Source of the DNA: Amycolatopsis alkalitolerans
GTDB taxonomy: Bacteria; Actinomycetota; Actinomycetes; Mycobacteriales; Pseudonocardiaceae
Length of the DNA: 64,000 nucleotides
Assembly: GCF_006152065.1 (NCBI RefSeq)
Contig: NZ_VDFW01000010.1
Location: forward strand, 124,001-188,000
Direction: 5' to 3'
Below the pieces are notes generated by a model. The model saw nothing but the letters and a program-made list of their open reading frames with translations, did no database searches and was not told the DNA's origin. The position numbers and the translations under genes were made by a program. Shown one piece after another: positions 1 through 10,816 of the stretch (positions within the stretch are counted from its first letter, which is position 1; every line of letters begins with the position of its first letter).

Positions 1-852
1 CCGGTCGGCCGCGGTGGCGTACTGGAAGGCCCACCGTCCCTTGTCGCAGCTCCATTCCTCGTTGACCGCCGGATCGTCACCCGCGTTCCGTCGCACGACT
101 TCGCCGCCCCGCGAATCGGTACGGATGGCGCAGCCGGCGGCGCAGTGCTCGCACACCCCCCGCGTCGACACCAGGTCGAAGGGGCGGGAGCGGAACCGGT
201 ACGAGCTCGCGGTGAGCGCGCCGACCGGGCAGATCTGCACCGCGTTGCCGGAGAAGTACGAGTCGAACGTGGTCGACTCCCCCACCCCGATCTGCTGCTC
301 GGAACCTCGCTCCATCAGCGCGATCAGCGGATCGCCCGCCACCTGCTCGGCGAACCGGGTGCAGCGCGCGCACTGCACGCACCGCTCGCGGTCGAGCAGC
401 ACGAGGCTGGAGATCGCGACCGGCTTCGGGAAGGTGCGCTTGGGACCGGCGAACCGGGACCGGGTGCCGCCGTTCGTCATGGCCTGATTCTGCAGCGGGC
501 ATTCGCCGCCCTTGTCGCAGACCGGGCAGTCCAGCGGGTGGTTGATGAGCAGCAGTTCCATCACCCCGCGTTGCGCGCGCTCGGCCATCGGCGAGGTGAG
601 GTGGGTGCGCACCGCCATCCCAGGGGTCACCGCCGCCGTGCACGCGGTGACGGGTTTCGCCTGCCCGGTCACCTCCACGAGGCACTGGCGGCAGGCGCCA
701 GCCGGTTCGAGCAGCGGGTGATCGCAGAACCGGGGGATCTCGACGCCGGCCGCTTCGGCGGCGCGGATCACCAGCGTGCCCGGGGGCACGGTGATCTCGG
801 TTCCGTCGACGGTCAGCGTGACCAGCTCGGTCTCCTCGCTCGTGGCGGTCAC
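1..852 (-). CDS. nuoG: NADH-quinone oxidoreductase subunit G (partial, C-terminus beyond left edge)
   Basis: Peripheral-arm subunit of complex I carrying several Fe-S clusters between the NADH site in NuoF and the quinone site. The 284 codons present cover the N-terminal part: a plant-type [2Fe-2S] domain (Cys run around residues 43-70, ending ACRQC), the NuoG-type His/Cys cluster segment (CPVC, GGECPLQ) and a ferredoxin-like region (RCVQCARC, then QICPVGAL), followed by the start of the molybdopterin-type domain with CEHCAAGC. The GTG start overlaps the nuoF stop as GTGA. The C-terminal catalytic-fold remnant is outside the window, so completeness cannot be judged. Confident because of the motif order and position after nuoF. 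Confidence 0.93.
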   Translation of the reverse strand, partial: MTATSEETELVTLTVDGTEITVPPGTLVIRAAEAAGVEIPRFCDHPLLEPAGACRQCLVEVTGQAKPVTACTAAVTPGMAVRTHLTSPMAERAQRGVMELLLINHPLDCPVCDKGGECPLQNQAMTNGGTRSRFAGPKRTFPKPVAISSLVLLDRERCVQCARCTRFAEQVAGDPLIALMERGSEQQIGVGESTTFDSYFSGNAVQICPVGALTASSYRFRSRPFDLVSTRGVCEHCAAGCAIRTDSRGGEVVRRNAGDDPAVNEEWSCDKGRWAFQYATAADR

Positions 853-2147
853 CGCCGGGCTCCCTCGTCGGCGAAGAGCGCGCTGCGCTCAGGCGGGAAC
901 GGGCACGCGCCGAGCCGCAGATGCGCCAGGTACTCGTCCCGGAAGTGGGCGACCGACGAGACGATCGGGCTGGTGGCGGCGTCACCGAGGGCGCAGAACG
1001 AGCGGCCCGCGACGCTGTCGCACACGTCGAGCAGCTTGTCCAGGTCGTCCACGCCCGCAGTGCCGCGCTCCAGTTCTTCGAGGATCCGCGTCAGCCAGAA
1101 CGTGCCCTCGCGGCACGGCGTGCACTTGCCGCACGATTCGTGCGCGTAGAACTCCGACCAGCGCAGCACCGCACGCACCACACACGTCGTCTCGTCGAAG
1201 ATCTGCAGCGCCTTGGTGCCGAGCATGGATCCGGCCGCCGCGACGCCCTCGTAGTCGAGCGGGATGTCCAGATGTTCCGCGGTGAGGATGGGGGTCGAGG
1301 AACCACCCGGCGTCCAGAACTTCAGCCGGTGCCCGTCGCGGACGCCGCCCGCGCGGGTGAGCAGGTCTCGCAACGTGGTCCCGAGTGGAGCCTCGTACTG
1401 ACCGGGCCGCGCGACATGCCCGGAAAGCGAGTACAGCGTGAAACCCGGGGACTTCTCGGTGCCCATCGAGCGGAACCAGGCCGCGCCCTCGCGCAGGATC
1501 GCGGGCACGCTCGCGATCGTCTCGACGTTGTTGACCACGGTCGGGCAGGCGTAAAGGCCCGCGGTCGCGGGGAACGGCGGGCGCAGCCGTGGCTGCCCTC
1601 GCCGGCCCTCCAGCGAGTCCAGCAACGCCGTCTCTTCGCCGCAGATGTAGGCGCCCGCGCCCGCGTGCACCACGACGTCGAGGGAGAACCCCGAACCGAG
1701 GATGTCCTCGCCGAGGTAGCCGGCGGCGGCCGCCTCGGCGACGGCCGCGTGCAGCCTCCTCAGCACCGGGGCCACCTCGCCGCGGACGTAGATGAACGCC
1801 TGCCGCGCACGGATCGCGTAGGCGGCGATGACGACACCCTCGATCAGTTCGTGCGGGCAGGCCATCATCAGCGGCACGTCCTTGCACGTGCCCGGCTCCG
1901 ACTCGTCGGCGTTGACCACCAGGTAGTGCGGTTTGCCGTCGCCCTGCGGGATATAGCCCCATTTCACGCCGGTCGGGAAACCCGCCCCGCCACGCCCCCG
2001 CAGCCCGGCGGCCTTGACCGCGGCGATCACGTCGTCGGGCGGCATGGCCAGCGCGGTCGCGAGCGCGCGGTAGCCGTCGTGCCGCCGGTAGGTCTCCAGC
2101 GTCCACGACTCCGGCTCATCCCACGTCCGCGTGAGCACCGGCGTCAT
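849..2147 (-). CDS. nuoF: NADH-quinone oxidoreductase subunit F (NADH-binding)
   Basis: 432-residue NADH dehydrogenase module subunit that binds NADH, FMN and a [4Fe-4S] cluster. Visible features are the nucleotide-binding [13 protein letters not shown] segment near residue 50, the FMN/NADH region with [12 protein letters not shown], the glycine-rich [13 protein letters not shown] motif, and the cluster ligands [11 protein letters not shown] near residue 335 with a further Cys in SFCALGD. Length is normal for the family. The ATG start overlaps the nuoE stop as ATGA, and its stop overlaps the nuoG GTG start, so translation is probably coupled along the operon. Together with NuoE and NuoG it marks this as a true NADH-oxidising complex I and not a ferredoxin- or F420-linked form. 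Confidence 0.96.
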   Translation of the reverse strand: MTPVLTRTWDEPESWTLETYRRHDGYRALATALAMPPDDVIAAVKAAGLRGRGGAGFPTGVKWGYIPQGDGKPHYLVVNADESEPGTCKDVPLMMACPHELIEGVVIAAYAIRARQAFIYVRGEVAPVLRRLHAAVAEAAAAGYLGEDILGSGFSLDVVVHAGAGAYICGEETALLDSLEGRRGQPRLRPPFPATAGLYACPTVVNNVETIASVPAILREGAAWFRSMGTEKSPGFTLYSLSGHVARPGQYEAPLGTTLRDLLTRAGGVRDGHRLKFWTPGGSSTPILTAEHLDIPLDYEGVAAAGSMLGTKALQIFDETTCVVRAVLRWSEFYAHESCGKCTPCREGTFWLTRILEELERGTAGVDDLDKLLDVCDSVAGRSFCALGDAATSPIVSSVAHFRDEYLAHLRLGACPFPPERSALFADEGARR

Positions 2148-2707
2148 GGCGTGCCCCCTTCCTCGCAGAACCCGGCCAGGAGGCGCGAGGTCTGCCGGAA
2201 CGTGCACAGTGGACTCGTACCTCGCGAGGGCGACACCGCGCGCCCGGCACGCAGGTCGTCGACGAGCTGCCGCGCGGCCGCGGGGGTCATCGTGTCGAAG
2301 AACTCCCAGTTGACCATCATCACCGGCGCGTGGTCGCAGGCCGCGTTGCACTCCAATGCCTCGAGCGTGATGGAGCCGTCTTCGGGCACGTACTCCCGCA
2401 AGGCGGCGAGGATGGCGTCGCCGCCCATGACCGCGCACAGCGTGTTGGTGCAGACCCCGACGAGGTAGTCGCCGACCGGGGCGCGTTTGTACATCGTGTA
2501 GAAGGTCGCGACCGCCTGGACCTCGGCGACGGTGAGGCCGAGCCGCCGCGCGCAGAACTCGATGCCAGCGGCCGAGACGTGGCCTTCCGCCGACTGCACG
2601 AGGTGCAGCAACGGCAGCAGTGCCGAGCGGGCTTGCGGGTAGCGCGCGACGACCGCGTCCGCGTCCGCCGCCAGCTCAGTCCATACCGTACTGTCCACTG
2701 TGGTCAC
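2144..2707 (-). CDS. nuoE: NADH-quinone oxidoreductase subunit E
   Basis: 187-residue thioredoxin-fold [2Fe-2S] subunit of the NADH module. The four ligands appear as CTNTLC near residue 85 and CNAAC near residue 120, the expected two pairs. The helical N-terminal bundle is normal, and there is a short C-terminal extension past the conserved core that ends near the nuoF start. The GTG start lies inside a GTGA overlap with the nuoD stop. Order B-C-D-E-F-G is the standard arrangement for the soluble arm of complex I. Confidence 0.95.
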   Translation of the reverse strand: MTTVDSTVWTELAADADAVVARYPQARSALLPLLHLVQSAEGHVSAAGIEFCARRLGLTVAEVQAVATFYTMYKRAPVGDYLVGVCTNTLCAVMGGDAILAALREYVPEDGSITLEALECNAACDHAPVMMVNWEFFDTMTPAAARQLVDDLRAGRAVSPSRGTSPLCTFRQTSRLLAGFCEEGGTP

Positions 2708-4017
2708 CGGTCGACACCTCCCATCACCGGGTCGATCGACGCGATCGAGGCGATCACGTCGGCGACCATGCCGCCCTCGCACATCGCGGGAACGGCCTGG
2801 AGGTTGACGAACGAGGGGTCGCGCATGTGCACGCGGTACGGGCGGGTGCCGCCGTCGCTGACCGCGTGCACGCCCATCTCCCCGCGCGGGGACTCCACCG
2901 CCGAGTACACCTGTCCCGGTGGCACCCGGAAACCCTCGGAGACCAGCTTGAAGTGGTGGATGAGCGACTCCATCGACTCGCCCATGATCTCGCGGACGTA
3001 CTCGTGGTCGTTGCCCAGACCGTCTCCGCCCACGGTCAGTTGCGCGGGCCAGGCGATCTTCCGGTCCGCCACCATCACCGGGCCCGGCCGCAGCCGGTCC
3101 AGGCACTGCTCGACGATCGACAGCGACTGCCTGATCTCCTCCAGCCGCACCCGGAACCGGCCGTAGGCGTCGCAGCCGTCCCAGGTCGCCACGTCGAACT
3201 CGTAGTTCTCGTAGCCGCAGTACGGCTCGCTCTTGCGCAGATCGTGCGGCAGCCCGGCGGCGCGCAGGATCGGCCCGGTGATCCCGAGCGCCAGGCAGCC
3301 GGCGAGGTCGAGGTAGCCGATATCCCGCGTGCGCGCCAGGAAGATCCGGTTCGCGGTGCACAGCTGCTCGTAGTCGCGGATCCGCTCGCGCATCACCTTC
3401 ACGAACCCCGCGATGTGCTCGTCCGCCCCCTCCGGCAGGTCGCGTGCCACGCCACCGGGCCGGACGAAGGCGTGGTTCATCCGCAGCCCGGTGATCAGCT
3501 CGAACAGGTCGAGGACCAGTTCGCGTTCCCGGAAACCGATGGTCATCACGGTGAGCGCGCCGATCTCCATCCCGCCGGTCGCGATCGACACCAGGTGCGA
3601 GGAGATCCGGTTGAGCTCCATCAGCAGGACGCGGATGACGCTCGCGCGCTCGGGCACCTGCTCGGTGATACCGAGGAGCTTCTCCACGGCGAGGCAGTAG
3701 GCGACCTCGTTCGCGAACGGAGCCAGGTAGTCCATCCGCGTGATGAACGTGACCGCCTGCGTCCATGTCCGGTATTCCAGGTTCTTCTCGATCCCGGTGT
3801 GCAGGTAGCCGATCCCGCACCGCGCATCGGTGACCGTCTCGCCCGCCAGCTCCAGGATCAGCCGCAGCACCCCGTGCGTGGACGGGTGCTGCGGTCCCAT
3901 GTTGACCACGACCCGCTCTTCCGGCACCTCGCCGGCGCCGTCGACGACGGTGTCCCAGTCGCCGCCGGCGACCGTGAACACCGCGGCACTCTCCTCGCGG
4001 AATTCCACTGTGGACAT
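2704..4017 (-). CDS. nuoD: NADH-quinone oxidoreductase subunit D
   Basis: 437-residue 49-kDa-type subunit that forms the quinone pocket together with NuoB. The diagnostic N-terminal [14 protein letters not shown] motif is at about residue 40 with the quinone-site His and the downstream GYLHTGIEK segment; the C-terminal [19 protein letters not shown] region is also intact. The gene begins one base inside the nuoC stop and ends in a 4-bp overlap with nuoE. No sign of hydrogenase-type nickel ligands, so this is a Nuo and not a Ni-hydrogenase large subunit. Confidence 0.96.
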   Translation of the reverse strand: MSTVEFREESAAVFTVAGGDWDTVVDGAGEVPEERVVVNMGPQHPSTHGVLRLILELAGETVTDARCGIGYLHTGIEKNLEYRTWTQAVTFITRMDYLAPFANEVAYCLAVEKLLGITEQVPERASVIRVLLMELNRISSHLVSIATGGMEIGALTVMTIGFRERELVLDLFELITGLRMNHAFVRPGGVARDLPEGADEHIAGFVKVMRERIRDYEQLCTANRIFLARTRDIGYLDLAGCLALGITGPILRAAGLPHDLRKSEPYCGYENYEFDVATWDGCDAYGRFRVRLEEIRQSLSIVEQCLDRLRPGPVMVADRKIAWPAQLTVGGDGLGNDHEYVREIMGESMESLIHHFKLVSEGFRVPPGQVYSAVESPRGEMGVHAVSDGGTRPYRVHMRDPSFVNLQAVPAMCEGGMVADVIASIASIDPVMGGVDR

Positions 4018-4691
4018 CAGCGGTACGACCTCCGCTCGTCGGGCGGTGGCACGGACGCGTCCGGGTACTCGACGGGAATGCCGCCGAGCGGGTAGTCCTT
4101 GCGCTGCGGGTGCCCGTCCCAGTCGTCGGGCATCTGGATGCGGGTGAGCCCGGGGTGGCCGTCGAACACGACCCCGAAGAAGTCGTAGGTCTCGCGCTCG
4201 TGCCAGTCCGCGGTCGGGTACACCGGCACGATCGACGGGATCCGCGGATCGCCGTCGGGACAGGACACTTCGAGGCGGAGGCGCCGGTTGTGGGTGATGG
4301 ACAGGAAGTGGTAGGTCGCGTGCAGTTCGGCGCCCTCGTCCTGCGGGTAGTGCACGCCGGAAACCGAGCAGCACAGTTCGAACCGCAGGGCCGGCACGTC
4401 GCGCAGTGCCATGACGACCTGAAGGAGCCGTTCGCGCCGCACGACGAAGGTGAGCTCGCCGCGATCGACGACGGCACGCGGCACGGCATCGGTGAGCGGC
4501 ACCCCGTGCTCGGCGAGTTCGTTCGCCAGCTGGTCGGTCACCTCATCGAACCAGCCCCCGTATGGTCGCGGGCTTCCTTCGGGCTGCCGGACCGTGTGGC
4601 GCAGCCGGCCGTACCCGGACGTGTCACCGGGACCGTCCACTCCGAACATTCCGGCGCGGACGGAAACGACGCCCGGGCGCTCGGCGCTCAT
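4017..4691 (-). CDS. nuoC: NADH-quinone oxidoreductase subunit C
   Basis: 224-residue 30-kDa-type subunit of the complex I connecting module. The family signature [16 protein letters not shown] followed by [16 protein letters not shown] is present near the C-terminus. The first 50 residues (a glycine/proline-rich extension with VRAGMFG and a DTSGYG stretch) resemble the longer N-terminus usual in actinobacterial NuoC. It overlaps nuoB by ATGA at its start and nuoD by one base at its end. Separate from nuoD, as in actinobacteria, whereas enterobacteria fuse the two. Confidence 0.95.
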   Translation of the reverse strand: MSAERPGVVSVRAGMFGVDGPGDTSGYGRLRHTVRQPEGSPRPYGGWFDEVTDQLANELAEHGVPLTDAVPRAVVDRGELTFVVRRERLLQVVMALRDVPALRFELCCSVSGVHYPQDEGAELHATYHFLSITHNRRLRLEVSCPDGDPRIPSIVPVYPTADWHERETYDFFGVVFDGHPGLTRIQMPDDWDGHPQRKDYPLGGIPVEYPDASVPPPDERRSYR

Positions 4692-5167
4692 CGAGCCGCT
4701 CCCATCGGCCTTCGCTGGATTTCCTCGTGCAGGGTGAGGATCGCGTGCATGAGCATCTCGGGGCGGGGCGGGCAGCCGGGCAGGTACACGTCGACCGGCA
4801 CCACGTGATCGACGCCCTGGACGATCGCGTAGTTGTTGAACATGCCGCCCGAAGACGCGCACGCGCCCATCGACAGCACCCACTTCGGGCCGGCCATCTG
4901 GTCGTAGACCTGGCGCAGCACCGGTGCCATCTTCTGGCTCACCCGCCCGGCGACGATCATCAGGTCCGCCTGGCGCGGGGACGCGCGGAACACCTCCATC
5001 CCGAAGCGGGCCAGATCGTAGCGGCCCGCGCCGGTCGCCATCATCTCGATCGCGCAGCACGCCAGCCCGAACGTGGCCGGCCACAGCGAGTTCTTCCGCA
5101 CCCACCCGGCGAGCTTCTCGACGCCGGTGAGCAGGAAGCCGCTGGGCAGCTTCTCTTCCAGGCCCAT
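4688..5167 (-). CDS. nuoB: NADH-quinone oxidoreductase subunit B
   Basis: 159-residue subunit holding cluster N2, the last Fe-S centre before quinone. The tandem Cys pair in [11 protein letters not shown] near residue 35 and the later ligands in [10 protein letters not shown] and [10 protein letters not shown] are all present. The expected upstream partner nuoA is missing: the 22 bases before nuoB separate it from phosphoribulokinase on the same strand. The gene is complete and starts with ATG. Either nuoA lies elsewhere in the genome, or this nuo set is a second copy tied to the Calvin-cycle operon. Confidence 0.95.
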   Translation of the reverse strand: MGLEEKLPSGFLLTGVEKLAGWVRKNSLWPATFGLACCAIEMMATGAGRYDLARFGMEVFRASPRQADLMIVAGRVSQKMAPVLRQVYDQMAGPKWVLSMGACASSGGMFNNYAIVQGVDHVVPVDVYLPGCPPRPEMLMHAILTLHEEIQRRPMGAAR

Positions 5168-5189
5168 AGTTCCTCCGCGCGATCGACTG

Positions 5190-6134
5190 TCAGCGGTTGG
5201 GGTCGAGCAGGTGGGACAGCAACAGAAGCTGCGTGATGGCCAGCGGCTCGCTGCGCACGCCCCCGCCGAGGTTGCCGAGCGTGAGCGGCACCTCCCCGGC
5301 GTCGACGCCGAGCCGTTCCCAGATCGCCTTCTCCACCACGAGGCTTTCTTCGCGGGGCACGTACCCGTGGATGTGCAGGGTGTCGACCGGGCGGCCGTCG
5401 GCGTCCCTGGTGAGCTTGAGGTGGATGGCTCGCTGCTCGTTGCCGGCCAGCACCCGGCTCAGGTCCGGATGGTTCATCGTGGGCCGCAGCAGCAGCTCCG
5501 CCGACAGCGGCGTGCCGGGCGGATCGTGCCGGCCGGCGATCGGCGCGAAGCGGACCACGATATCGGCGAAGGCCCGCTGCGGGCGGATGAACTCGGCCGA
5601 CTCGGGCTCACGCCGCTCCAGCTCGGCGAGCACCGCTTCGGTCTGGTAACCGCGCTTCTCGGTGTCCCGCTTTACTTTCCACTGCCGCCGGACCTCCTCG
5701 GGCGGATCGAGATAGATCGAGATGTCGAAGCAGGCGCGAGTCAACCTGGTGTGCAGGGGAAGCAGCCCCTCGACGATCACGAACTCGTGCGGCTCCACCA
5801 GCTCGGGCCGGGTCAGCTCCCCCGTGTGGTGGTCGTAGACCGGCTTGAGGATCGGGCGGCCGGTCGCGAGCAGCTGCAGATGCTGTTCGATGATCTCGAC
5901 GTAGTTGCAGTCGGGATGCAGCGCCGTGAACGGCAGCCCCTTGCGTTCGCGGCGGTCATAACGGTGGTAGTCGTCCACGCAGATCGTGGTGACCCGGTCC
6001 GGGCCGAGTGCCTCGGCTAGTCCCGCGGTCAGCGTGGTCTTGCCGGCGGCGCTGTCGCCGGCGACGGCGATCATCACCGGCCGGCCGGGCCGGTCGTTTT
6101 CGACTCGCTCGATCCGGATCAGCTTGTGGGGCAT
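5190..6134 (-). CDS. cbbP: Phosphoribulokinase
   Basis: 314-residue kinase making ribulose 1,5-bisphosphate from ribulose 5-phosphate and ATP, the committed step of the Calvin-Benson cycle. The P-loop [10 protein letters not shown] is at about residue 27, followed by the VDDYHRYD segment with the catalytic acid, the sugar-phosphate-binding HPDCNYVE stretch, PVYDHHTG and a Walker-B-like IVEGLLPL; these separate it from uridine kinase. The ATG start lies 15 bases inside the transketolase gene, and nuoB follows after 22 bases, so carbon fixation and complex I appear to share a transcript. A short bacterial form without the regulatory Cys pair of plant enzymes. Confidence 0.93.
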   Translation of the reverse strand: MPHKLIRIERVENDRPGRPVMIAVAGDSAAGKTTLTAGLAEALGPDRVTTICVDDYHRYDRRERKGLPFTALHPDCNYVEIIEQHLQLLATGRPILKPVYDHHTGELTRPELVEPHEFVIVEGLLPLHTRLTRACFDISIYLDPPEEVRRQWKVKRDTEKRGYQTEAVLAELERREPESAEFIRPQRAFADIVVRFAPIAGRHDPPGTPLSAELLLRPTMNHPDLSRVLAGNEQRAIHLKLTRDADGRPVDTLHIHGYVPREESLVVEKAIWERLGVDAGEVPLTLGNLGGGVRSEPLAITQLLLLSHLLDPNR

Positions 6135-8143
6135 GCCCGCTCCCGTCCCATCTTCCGCAGGGCCGTCTCCACCACGGCCGTGACCGTGAACCCGAGTTCG
6201 GCGTACACGGTCGCACCGGGTGCGCTCGCGCCGAACCGGCTCAGCCCGAGCACCGCGTCGCCGGTGCGGGCCAGTGCCTGCCATCCGCCGGGCACGCCGG
6301 CCTCGATCCACACCACCGGGCAGTCCGGCAGCCGGGCCTCGCCCGTGGCCAGTGCCCGCTCGAACTGCTCGCGCCACGGCACCGACAGGACCTCGACGGC
6401 GACGCCTTCATCCGCCAGTTCACCGGCGGCGCCGAGCGCCAGCGCGACCTCGGAACCCGTGGCGGCCAGCACGATCTCGGGCTCGCGCGCGTTCGTCCAC
6501 ACTGGACGGGCGCCGACGCGGCCGATCGGGTGGTCCTCCGACGGCGGCTGCAGTACGGGCAGATCCTGCCGGCTCAGCACGAGCGCGGTGGGCCCGCCGG
6601 CCCGCTCCAGCGCCACCTGCCAGCACGCCGCGGTTTCGTTGGCGTCGGCCGGCCGCAGCACCGCGAGGTCCGGGATGAGCCGCAGCGACTCCAGCTGCTC
6701 CACCGGCTGGTGGGTCGGGCCATCCTCGCCGACCATGATCGAGTCGTGGGTGAACACGAACACCACCGGCAGCCCCATCAGCGCGGCCAGCCGGATCGAC
6801 GGCCGCAGGTAATCGGAGAAGACCAGGAAAGTGCTGCCGTAGCACCGGAACCCGCCGTGCAGGGTGAGGCCGTTCAGCACGCCGGCCATCGCGTGCTCCC
6901 GGATGCCGAAATGCAGCGTCCGGCCGCCCTGGTCGGCCGCGGACACGTCGCCGCCGCCCGGGATCGTCGTGTTCGTGGAGGCCGCCAGATCCGCGGATCC
7001 GCCCACCAGGCTCGGAAAGACCGTGGCGACCGACTCCAGCACGATGCCGGAAGCCTTCCGGGTGGCCATTTTCGTGCCCGGTTCGAACACCGGCAGCCAT
7101 CCGGCGAGACCGGCCGGCGGGCCCAGCGGCGCCGCCGGATCCCACTGCGCGGCCAGCTCGGGATGCGCCTGGACCCACTGCCGGCGACGGTCGGTCCACG
7201 CGAACTGCTCGGTCTGCGCGCGGGCCGCCAGTTCGGCGCACCGCTTGCCGACTTCGGGCGGCACGTGGAACTTCTCCGCCGGCCAGCCGAAGGCCGCACG
7301 GGTGGCGGCGAGCCGCTCGTCGCCGAGCGGCGCGCCGTGTGCCTTGCTGGTGCCCGCCACCCCGGGTGCGCCGTACCCGATCGTGGTGCGCACCGCGACC
7401 AGGCTCGGCCTGCCTTCCTCGGCGGCCGCCTCGGCGAGCGCCGCGATCACCGCCGGCCCGTCGTTGCCGTCGGCGACACGCGTGGTGTGCCAGCCGTACG
7501 CCGCGAACCGGGCCGCCACGTCGTCGGAGCAACTCCGGCTCGCGGGCCCGTCGATCGTGACGTCGTTGTCGTCGAAGACGACGATCAGGCGGCCCAGGCC
7601 GAGGTGCCCGGCCAGCGACGCGGCCTCGTGGCTGATGCCTTCCATCAGGTCGCCGTCCCCGGCCAGCACCCAGGTGCGGTGGCCGACCACGGTGTGCTCC
7701 GGTGTGTTGGCACGGGCGGCGAGCATCCGCTCGCCCAGTGCCATCCCCACCGCGTTCGCCAGACCCTGCCCGAGCGGCCCCGTGGTGGTCTCCACGCCGG
7801 GCGTGTGGCCGTACTCCGGATGCCCCGGTGTGCGCGAACCCCACTGGCGGAACTCGCGCAGTTCCGAGGCCGCCAGGTCGTAGCCGAACAGGTGCAGCAA
7901 CGCGTAGAGCAGCATCGAACCGTGCCCGGCCGAGAGCACGAACCGGTCCCGGTCCGGCCATCCCGGCTCCGCCGGATCGTGCCGCAGGAACCGCGACCAC
8001 AGCGCCCACGCCGGCACCGCGGCGCCCATCGGGAGCCCGGGATGGCCACTGCGGGCCTCCTGCACGGCGTCGGCCGCGAGCATGCGGATCGTGGTGACCG
8101 CGAGGTCGTCCGCCTCGTCCCAGTGTTCGTCCCGCCGGTTCAT
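6119..8143 (-). CDS. cbbT: Transketolase
   Basis: 674-residue thiamine-diphosphate enzyme that moves two-carbon units between sugar phosphates in the Calvin and pentose phosphate cycles. The N-terminal [13 protein letters not shown] motif, the GDG...NDVTIDGP thiamine-binding region near residues 150-190, the pyrimidine-binding domain with [12 protein letters not shown] near residue 410 and the C-terminal [13 protein letters not shown] domain are all present, at full length. It overlaps rpe upstream by ATGA and cbbP downstream by 16 bases. Position between epimerase and phosphoribulokinase supports a role in ribulose 5-phosphate regeneration. Confidence 0.95.
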   Translation of the reverse strand: MNRRDEHWDEADDLAVTTIRMLAADAVQEARSGHPGLPMGAAVPAWALWSRFLRHDPAEPGWPDRDRFVLSAGHGSMLLYALLHLFGYDLAASELREFRQWGSRTPGHPEYGHTPGVETTTGPLGQGLANAVGMALGERMLAARANTPEHTVVGHRTWVLAGDGDLMEGISHEAASLAGHLGLGRLIVVFDDNDVTIDGPASRSCSDDVAARFAAYGWHTTRVADGNDGPAVIAALAEAAAEEGRPSLVAVRTTIGYGAPGVAGTSKAHGAPLGDERLAATRAAFGWPAEKFHVPPEVGKRCAELAARAQTEQFAWTDRRRQWVQAHPELAAQWDPAAPLGPPAGLAGWLPVFEPGTKMATRKASGIVLESVATVFPSLVGGSADLAASTNTTIPGGGDVSAADQGGRTLHFGIREHAMAGVLNGLTLHGGFRCYGSTFLVFSDYLRPSIRLAALMGLPVVFVFTHDSIMVGEDGPTHQPVEQLESLRLIPDLAVLRPADANETAACWQVALERAGGPTALVLSRQDLPVLQPPSEDHPIGRVGARPVWTNAREPEIVLAATGSEVALALGAAGELADEGVAVEVLSVPWREQFERALATGEARLPDCPVVWIEAGVPGGWQALARTGDAVLGLSRFGASAPGATVYAELGFTVTAVVETALRKMGRERACPTS

Positions 8144-8832
8144 GCCGCGTCCTCGCGCACCGTCGCGAGCTGCCGCAGCCGCGCGAGTTCCGCCGCCATC
8201 GCGCCACGCCGGCGGAACAGCGCGGACCCGGTGCAGAAGGTGGTCGCCCCCGCACGCGCCGCGCCGCCGATGGTGTCCGGCCCGATCCCGCCGTCGACCT
8301 CCAGCTCGATCGGCCGCCCGGTCCGCTCGATGAGAGCTCGCGCCTCCGCGATCTTGGATTCCATTGTGGACAGGTAGGCCTGGCCGCCGAAACCGGGATT
8401 CACGGTCATCACCAGCACCAGATCCACGAGATCGAGCACATGCTCGATGGCCGACAGCGGCGTCGCCGGATTCACCGCGACGCCGGCGCGGACACCCAGA
8501 TCGAGGATCGCGGTCAGCGTCCGGTGCAGATGCCGGCACGTCTCCGCGTGCACGATCACGAGCTCGCAACCGGCCTCGACCCAGCGTTCGAGCAGGGGTT
8601 CGGGCCGCACTACCATCAGGTGTGCCTCGAATCCGACGTCGACCACGCGGCGCACCGACGCGATCACGTCGGGCCCGATGGTCAGGTTCGGCACGAAAAC
8701 GCCGTCCATGACGTCCCACTGGATGCGATCTATTCCGGCTTCCTCGAGGGAACGGCATTCCTCGCCGAGCCGGGCGAAATCCGCCGGCAGTATCGAAGCC
8801 ACCAGGCGCGGCCGCGGTGGGGTCGGCTGCAT
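8140..8832 (-). CDS. rpe: Ribulose-phosphate 3-epimerase
   Basis: 230-residue TIM-barrel enzyme interconverting xylulose and ribulose 5-phosphate. Motifs: [15 protein letters not shown] at the N-terminus, [16 protein letters not shown] with the metal and catalytic Asp, [17 protein letters not shown] and VDGGIGPDT with the second catalytic Asp. The start chosen is the ATG at 8832, preceded by GGAGG eight bases upstream; an in-frame ATG at 8859 would add nine residues but has no good ribosome-binding site. First gene of the minus-strand rpe-cbbT-cbbP-nuo run; divergent from the two-component genes. Confidence 0.94.
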   Translation of the reverse strand: MQPTPPRPRLVASILPADFARLGEECRSLEEAGIDRIQWDVMDGVFVPNLTIGPDVIASVRRVVDVGFEAHLMVVRPEPLLERWVEAGCELVIVHAETCRHLHRTLTAILDLGVRAGVAVNPATPLSAIEHVLDLVDLVLVMTVNPGFGGQAYLSTMESKIAEARALIERTGRPIELEVDGGIGPDTIGGAARAGATTFCTGSALFRRRGAMAAELARLRQLATVREDAA

Positions 8833-8892
8833 TCTCCAGACCTCCCGAGTCGTTGTCATCCGAAAGGTAAGTCGGGGCCGCGGCGGGGCGAT

Positions 8893-8907
8893 CCCCCCGC
8901 ACGGGGG
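8893..8907. promoter_or_regulatory. G/C palindrome in the rpe / response-regulator divergent promoter
   Basis: In the 134-base divergent region a CCCCCC-GCAC-GGGGG inverted repeat sits about 60 bases before each start codon. It is the only clear symmetry there and is a plausible operator for the adjacent NarL-type regulator, which could then control both itself and the Calvin-cycle genes. No binding evidence; G/C runs can arise by chance in such DNA. Confidence 0.3.
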
Positions 8908-8966
8908 TGCGGACGGGGGAATCGCGAAATCGCCGGGAACAGGGTCGTTGCGCGTAAACTCCAGTT

Positions 8967-9629
8967 ATGCAGAACCAGCCGTTGCGAGTCCTGGTGGTCG
9001 ACGACCACGCCATGGTCCTCGAAGGACTCAAAGCGGTCCTGGGACGTTTTCGCGGTCGCGTACGGGTCGTCGGGCAGGCACTCGACGCGGACGAGGCGCA
9101 GTCACTGGTGGCCAGCCTCGATCCGGACATCGTCCTGGTGGATGTGCGGCTGCGTGGTTCGATGAGCGGGCTGGACCTGTGCCGCCGGCTGATCGACGCG
9201 GCCCCGGACCGCAGGGTGGTCCTGCTGAGCGCGTACGACGACGAGCAGTACCTCTTCCAGGCCATGCGGGCGGGCGCGGCGGGCTACCTGCTCAAGTCGA
9301 TCGGCGGCGAGGAACTGGTCCGCCAGCTCGAACTCGCCGCCGCCGGCGAGAAGGTCGTCGACCCCAGCATGGCCGGGCGGGCCGTCGCGTCCGCGGCACG
9401 GCTGCAGGCCGGCGAGTTCTGGCCGGGCGCGCACCTGTCGCTGACCCAGCGCGAAAGCGAGGTGCTCGGCCATCTCGTGGCGGGACTGTCCAACCGCGCC
9501 ATCGCCGGCAAGCTCGTGCTCGGCGAGGAGACGATCAAGAGCCACGTACGGGCCATCTTCCGCAAGCTCGACGTCAACGACCGGGCCGGTGCCGTCGCCA
9601 CCGCGCTGCGCGAAGGAATCTTCCAGTGA
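8967..9629 (+). CDS. NarL/FixJ-type response regulator
   Basis: 220-residue two-component regulator. Receiver domain at residues 5-125: acidic pair in VVDDHAMV, phospho-acceptor Asp in DIVLVDVRL, Lys in YLLKSIGG. A LuxR-type helix-turn-helix follows at about 155-215 ([24 protein letters not shown], ending [14 protein letters not shown]). It overlaps the histidine kinase gene by GTGA, so the two form a cognate pair. Its placement inside the Calvin-cycle block, divergent from rpe, suggests control of carbon fixation by a cytosolic signal; the regulon is not visible from sequence. Confidence 0.92.
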   Translation: MQNQPLRVLVVDDHAMVLEGLKAVLGRFRGRVRVVGQALDADEAQSLVASLDPDIVLVDVRLRGSMSGLDLCRRLIDAAPDRRVVLLSAYDDEQYLFQAMRAGAAGYLLKSIGGEELVRQLELAAAGEKVVDPSMAGRAVASAARLQAGEFWPGAHLSLTQRESEVLGHLVAGLSNRAIAGKLVLGEETIKSHVRAIFRKLDVNDRAGAVATALREGIFQ

Positions 9630-10816
9630 ACCAAGGTCTCGGCCTCGCCGACCCCGGGCGCGAAAACGCGTTGCTGGTCGGCATCATCGAAGCCATCTCC
9701 GCCGGGCCGGAGCTCACCCTGCTGGCGGCCAGGGTCGCGCCCCTGATCGCCGAGGCGACGAACACCGACGTGTGTTTCGTGCACGTGCTCGACGACACCG
9801 ACCGTTCGCTGACACTGGCCGGTGCCACGCCCCCGTTCGACGACCAGGTCGGCGCGGTACGGCTGCCGCTCGGCGAGGGCGTCGCGGGATGGGCCGCGAG
9901 CCACGGTCAGCCGGTGGTCCTCGTCGAGCACAAGGAACGGGACCCGCGCTACCGCTACTTCCCCCAGTTGCGCGGCGAGGACTACACGTCGATGGTGTCG
10001 GTGCCGATGGCGAGCGAACCCGGCGGCCTGGTCGGCGTGCTCAACGTGCACACCCGCGTCCGGCGCGATTTCACCGACCGGGACGTGCGGCTGCTCACCT
10101 CGATCGGCAGCCTGCTCGCCGGGGCGATCCACCAGGCCCGGCTGCATCGCCGGCTCACCGCGCGCGAACGCGCGCACGAGCGGTTCACCGAGCAGGTCAT
10201 CGCGGCGCAGGAGACCGAACGGCGCCGGCTGGCGGCGGACATCCACGACGGCATCACCCAGCGGCTGGTCAGCCTTCGCTTCCACCTCGACGCGGCGGCC
10301 GGCGCGCTGAGCGAGGGCTGCGGGTTCGCGGCCGAGCAGGTCGAGCGGGCACGCGAACTGGCCGACCTCACCTTCGACGAGGCACGGGCGGCGATCAACG
10401 GCCTGCGGCCGCCGGTGCTGGACGATCTCGGCCTCGCCGACAGCCTCGCGAGCCTCGCCCGGTCCCTCGGCGAACTGGACGTGCTGGTGGACACCGAGGA
10501 CTGCACGCTGCCGGACCACGCCGCGATCGCGCTGTACCGGATCGCGCAGGAGGCACTGCAGAACGTCGTCAAGCACGCGCAGACGAGGGCGGTCGCCCTG
10601 CGACTGAGGACCGATGCCGGCGAGGTCGTCCTCGAGGTCAGCGACACCGGGCGCGGTTTCGACCGGGACGGGGCGTTCTTCGGTGACGGCTCCCCTTCCG
10701 GCGGCTACGGCATGGTCAGCATGGCCGAGCGCGCGGAGCTCATCGGCGGCCGGCTGGCCATCACCTCGCGGCCAGGGCAGGGGACCACGGTCACCGCACG
10801 CGTTCCCGTCCGGTGA
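9626..10816 (+). CDS. GAF-domain sensor histidine kinase (NarX/LiaS family)
   Basis: 396-residue soluble kinase. Residues about 25-175 form a GAF domain (DVCFVHVLDD, then LPLGEGVAGWAAS and EDYTSMVSVPM). The dimerisation/phosphorylation segment has the HisKA_3 motif RRRLAADIHDGITQRL near residue 205, and the C-terminal ATPase has ALQNVVKHAQT, VSDTGRGF and GYGMVSMAERA. There are no membrane segments, so the signal is cytoplasmic (redox, gas, nucleotide or small ligand). No Cys cluster or haem-binding motif stands out in the GAF domain. The GTG start overlaps the regulator stop; the 3' end overlaps convergent cbbY by 26 bases. Confidence 0.9.
   Translation: MNQGLGLADPGRENALLVGIIEAISAGPELTLLAARVAPLIAEATNTDVCFVHVLDDTDRSLTLAGATPPFDDQVGAVRLPLGEGVAGWAASHGQPVVLVEHKERDPRYRYFPQLRGEDYTSMVSVPMASEPGGLVGVLNVHTRVRRDFTDRDVRLLTSIGSLLAGAIHQARLHRRLTARERAHERFTEQVIAAQETERRRLAADIHDGITQRLVSLRFHLDAAAGALSEGCGFAAEQVERARELADLTFDEARAAINGLRPPVLDDLGLADSLASLARSLGELDVLVDTEDCTLPDHAAIALYRIAQEALQNVVKHAQTRAVALRLRTDAGEVVLEVSDTGRGFDRDGAFFGDGSPSGGYGMVSMAERAELIGGRLAITSRPGQGTTVTARVPVR

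Noticed and set aside
5168-5189. Space for nuoA before nuoB
   Set aside because: Only 22 bases between cbbP and nuoB, so nuoA is not here and no frame in the cbbP gene looks like it.
6008-8377. 789-codon plus-strand open frame over transketolase and rpe
   Set aside because: Shadow frame opposite intact, motif-bearing genes; no recognisable protein.
10791-10816. Convergent overlap of the kinase and cbbY genes as an antisense regulatory site
   Set aside because: Short 3' overlaps between convergent genes recur in this window (for example at 20901, 49877 and 56849) and carry no distinct signal.
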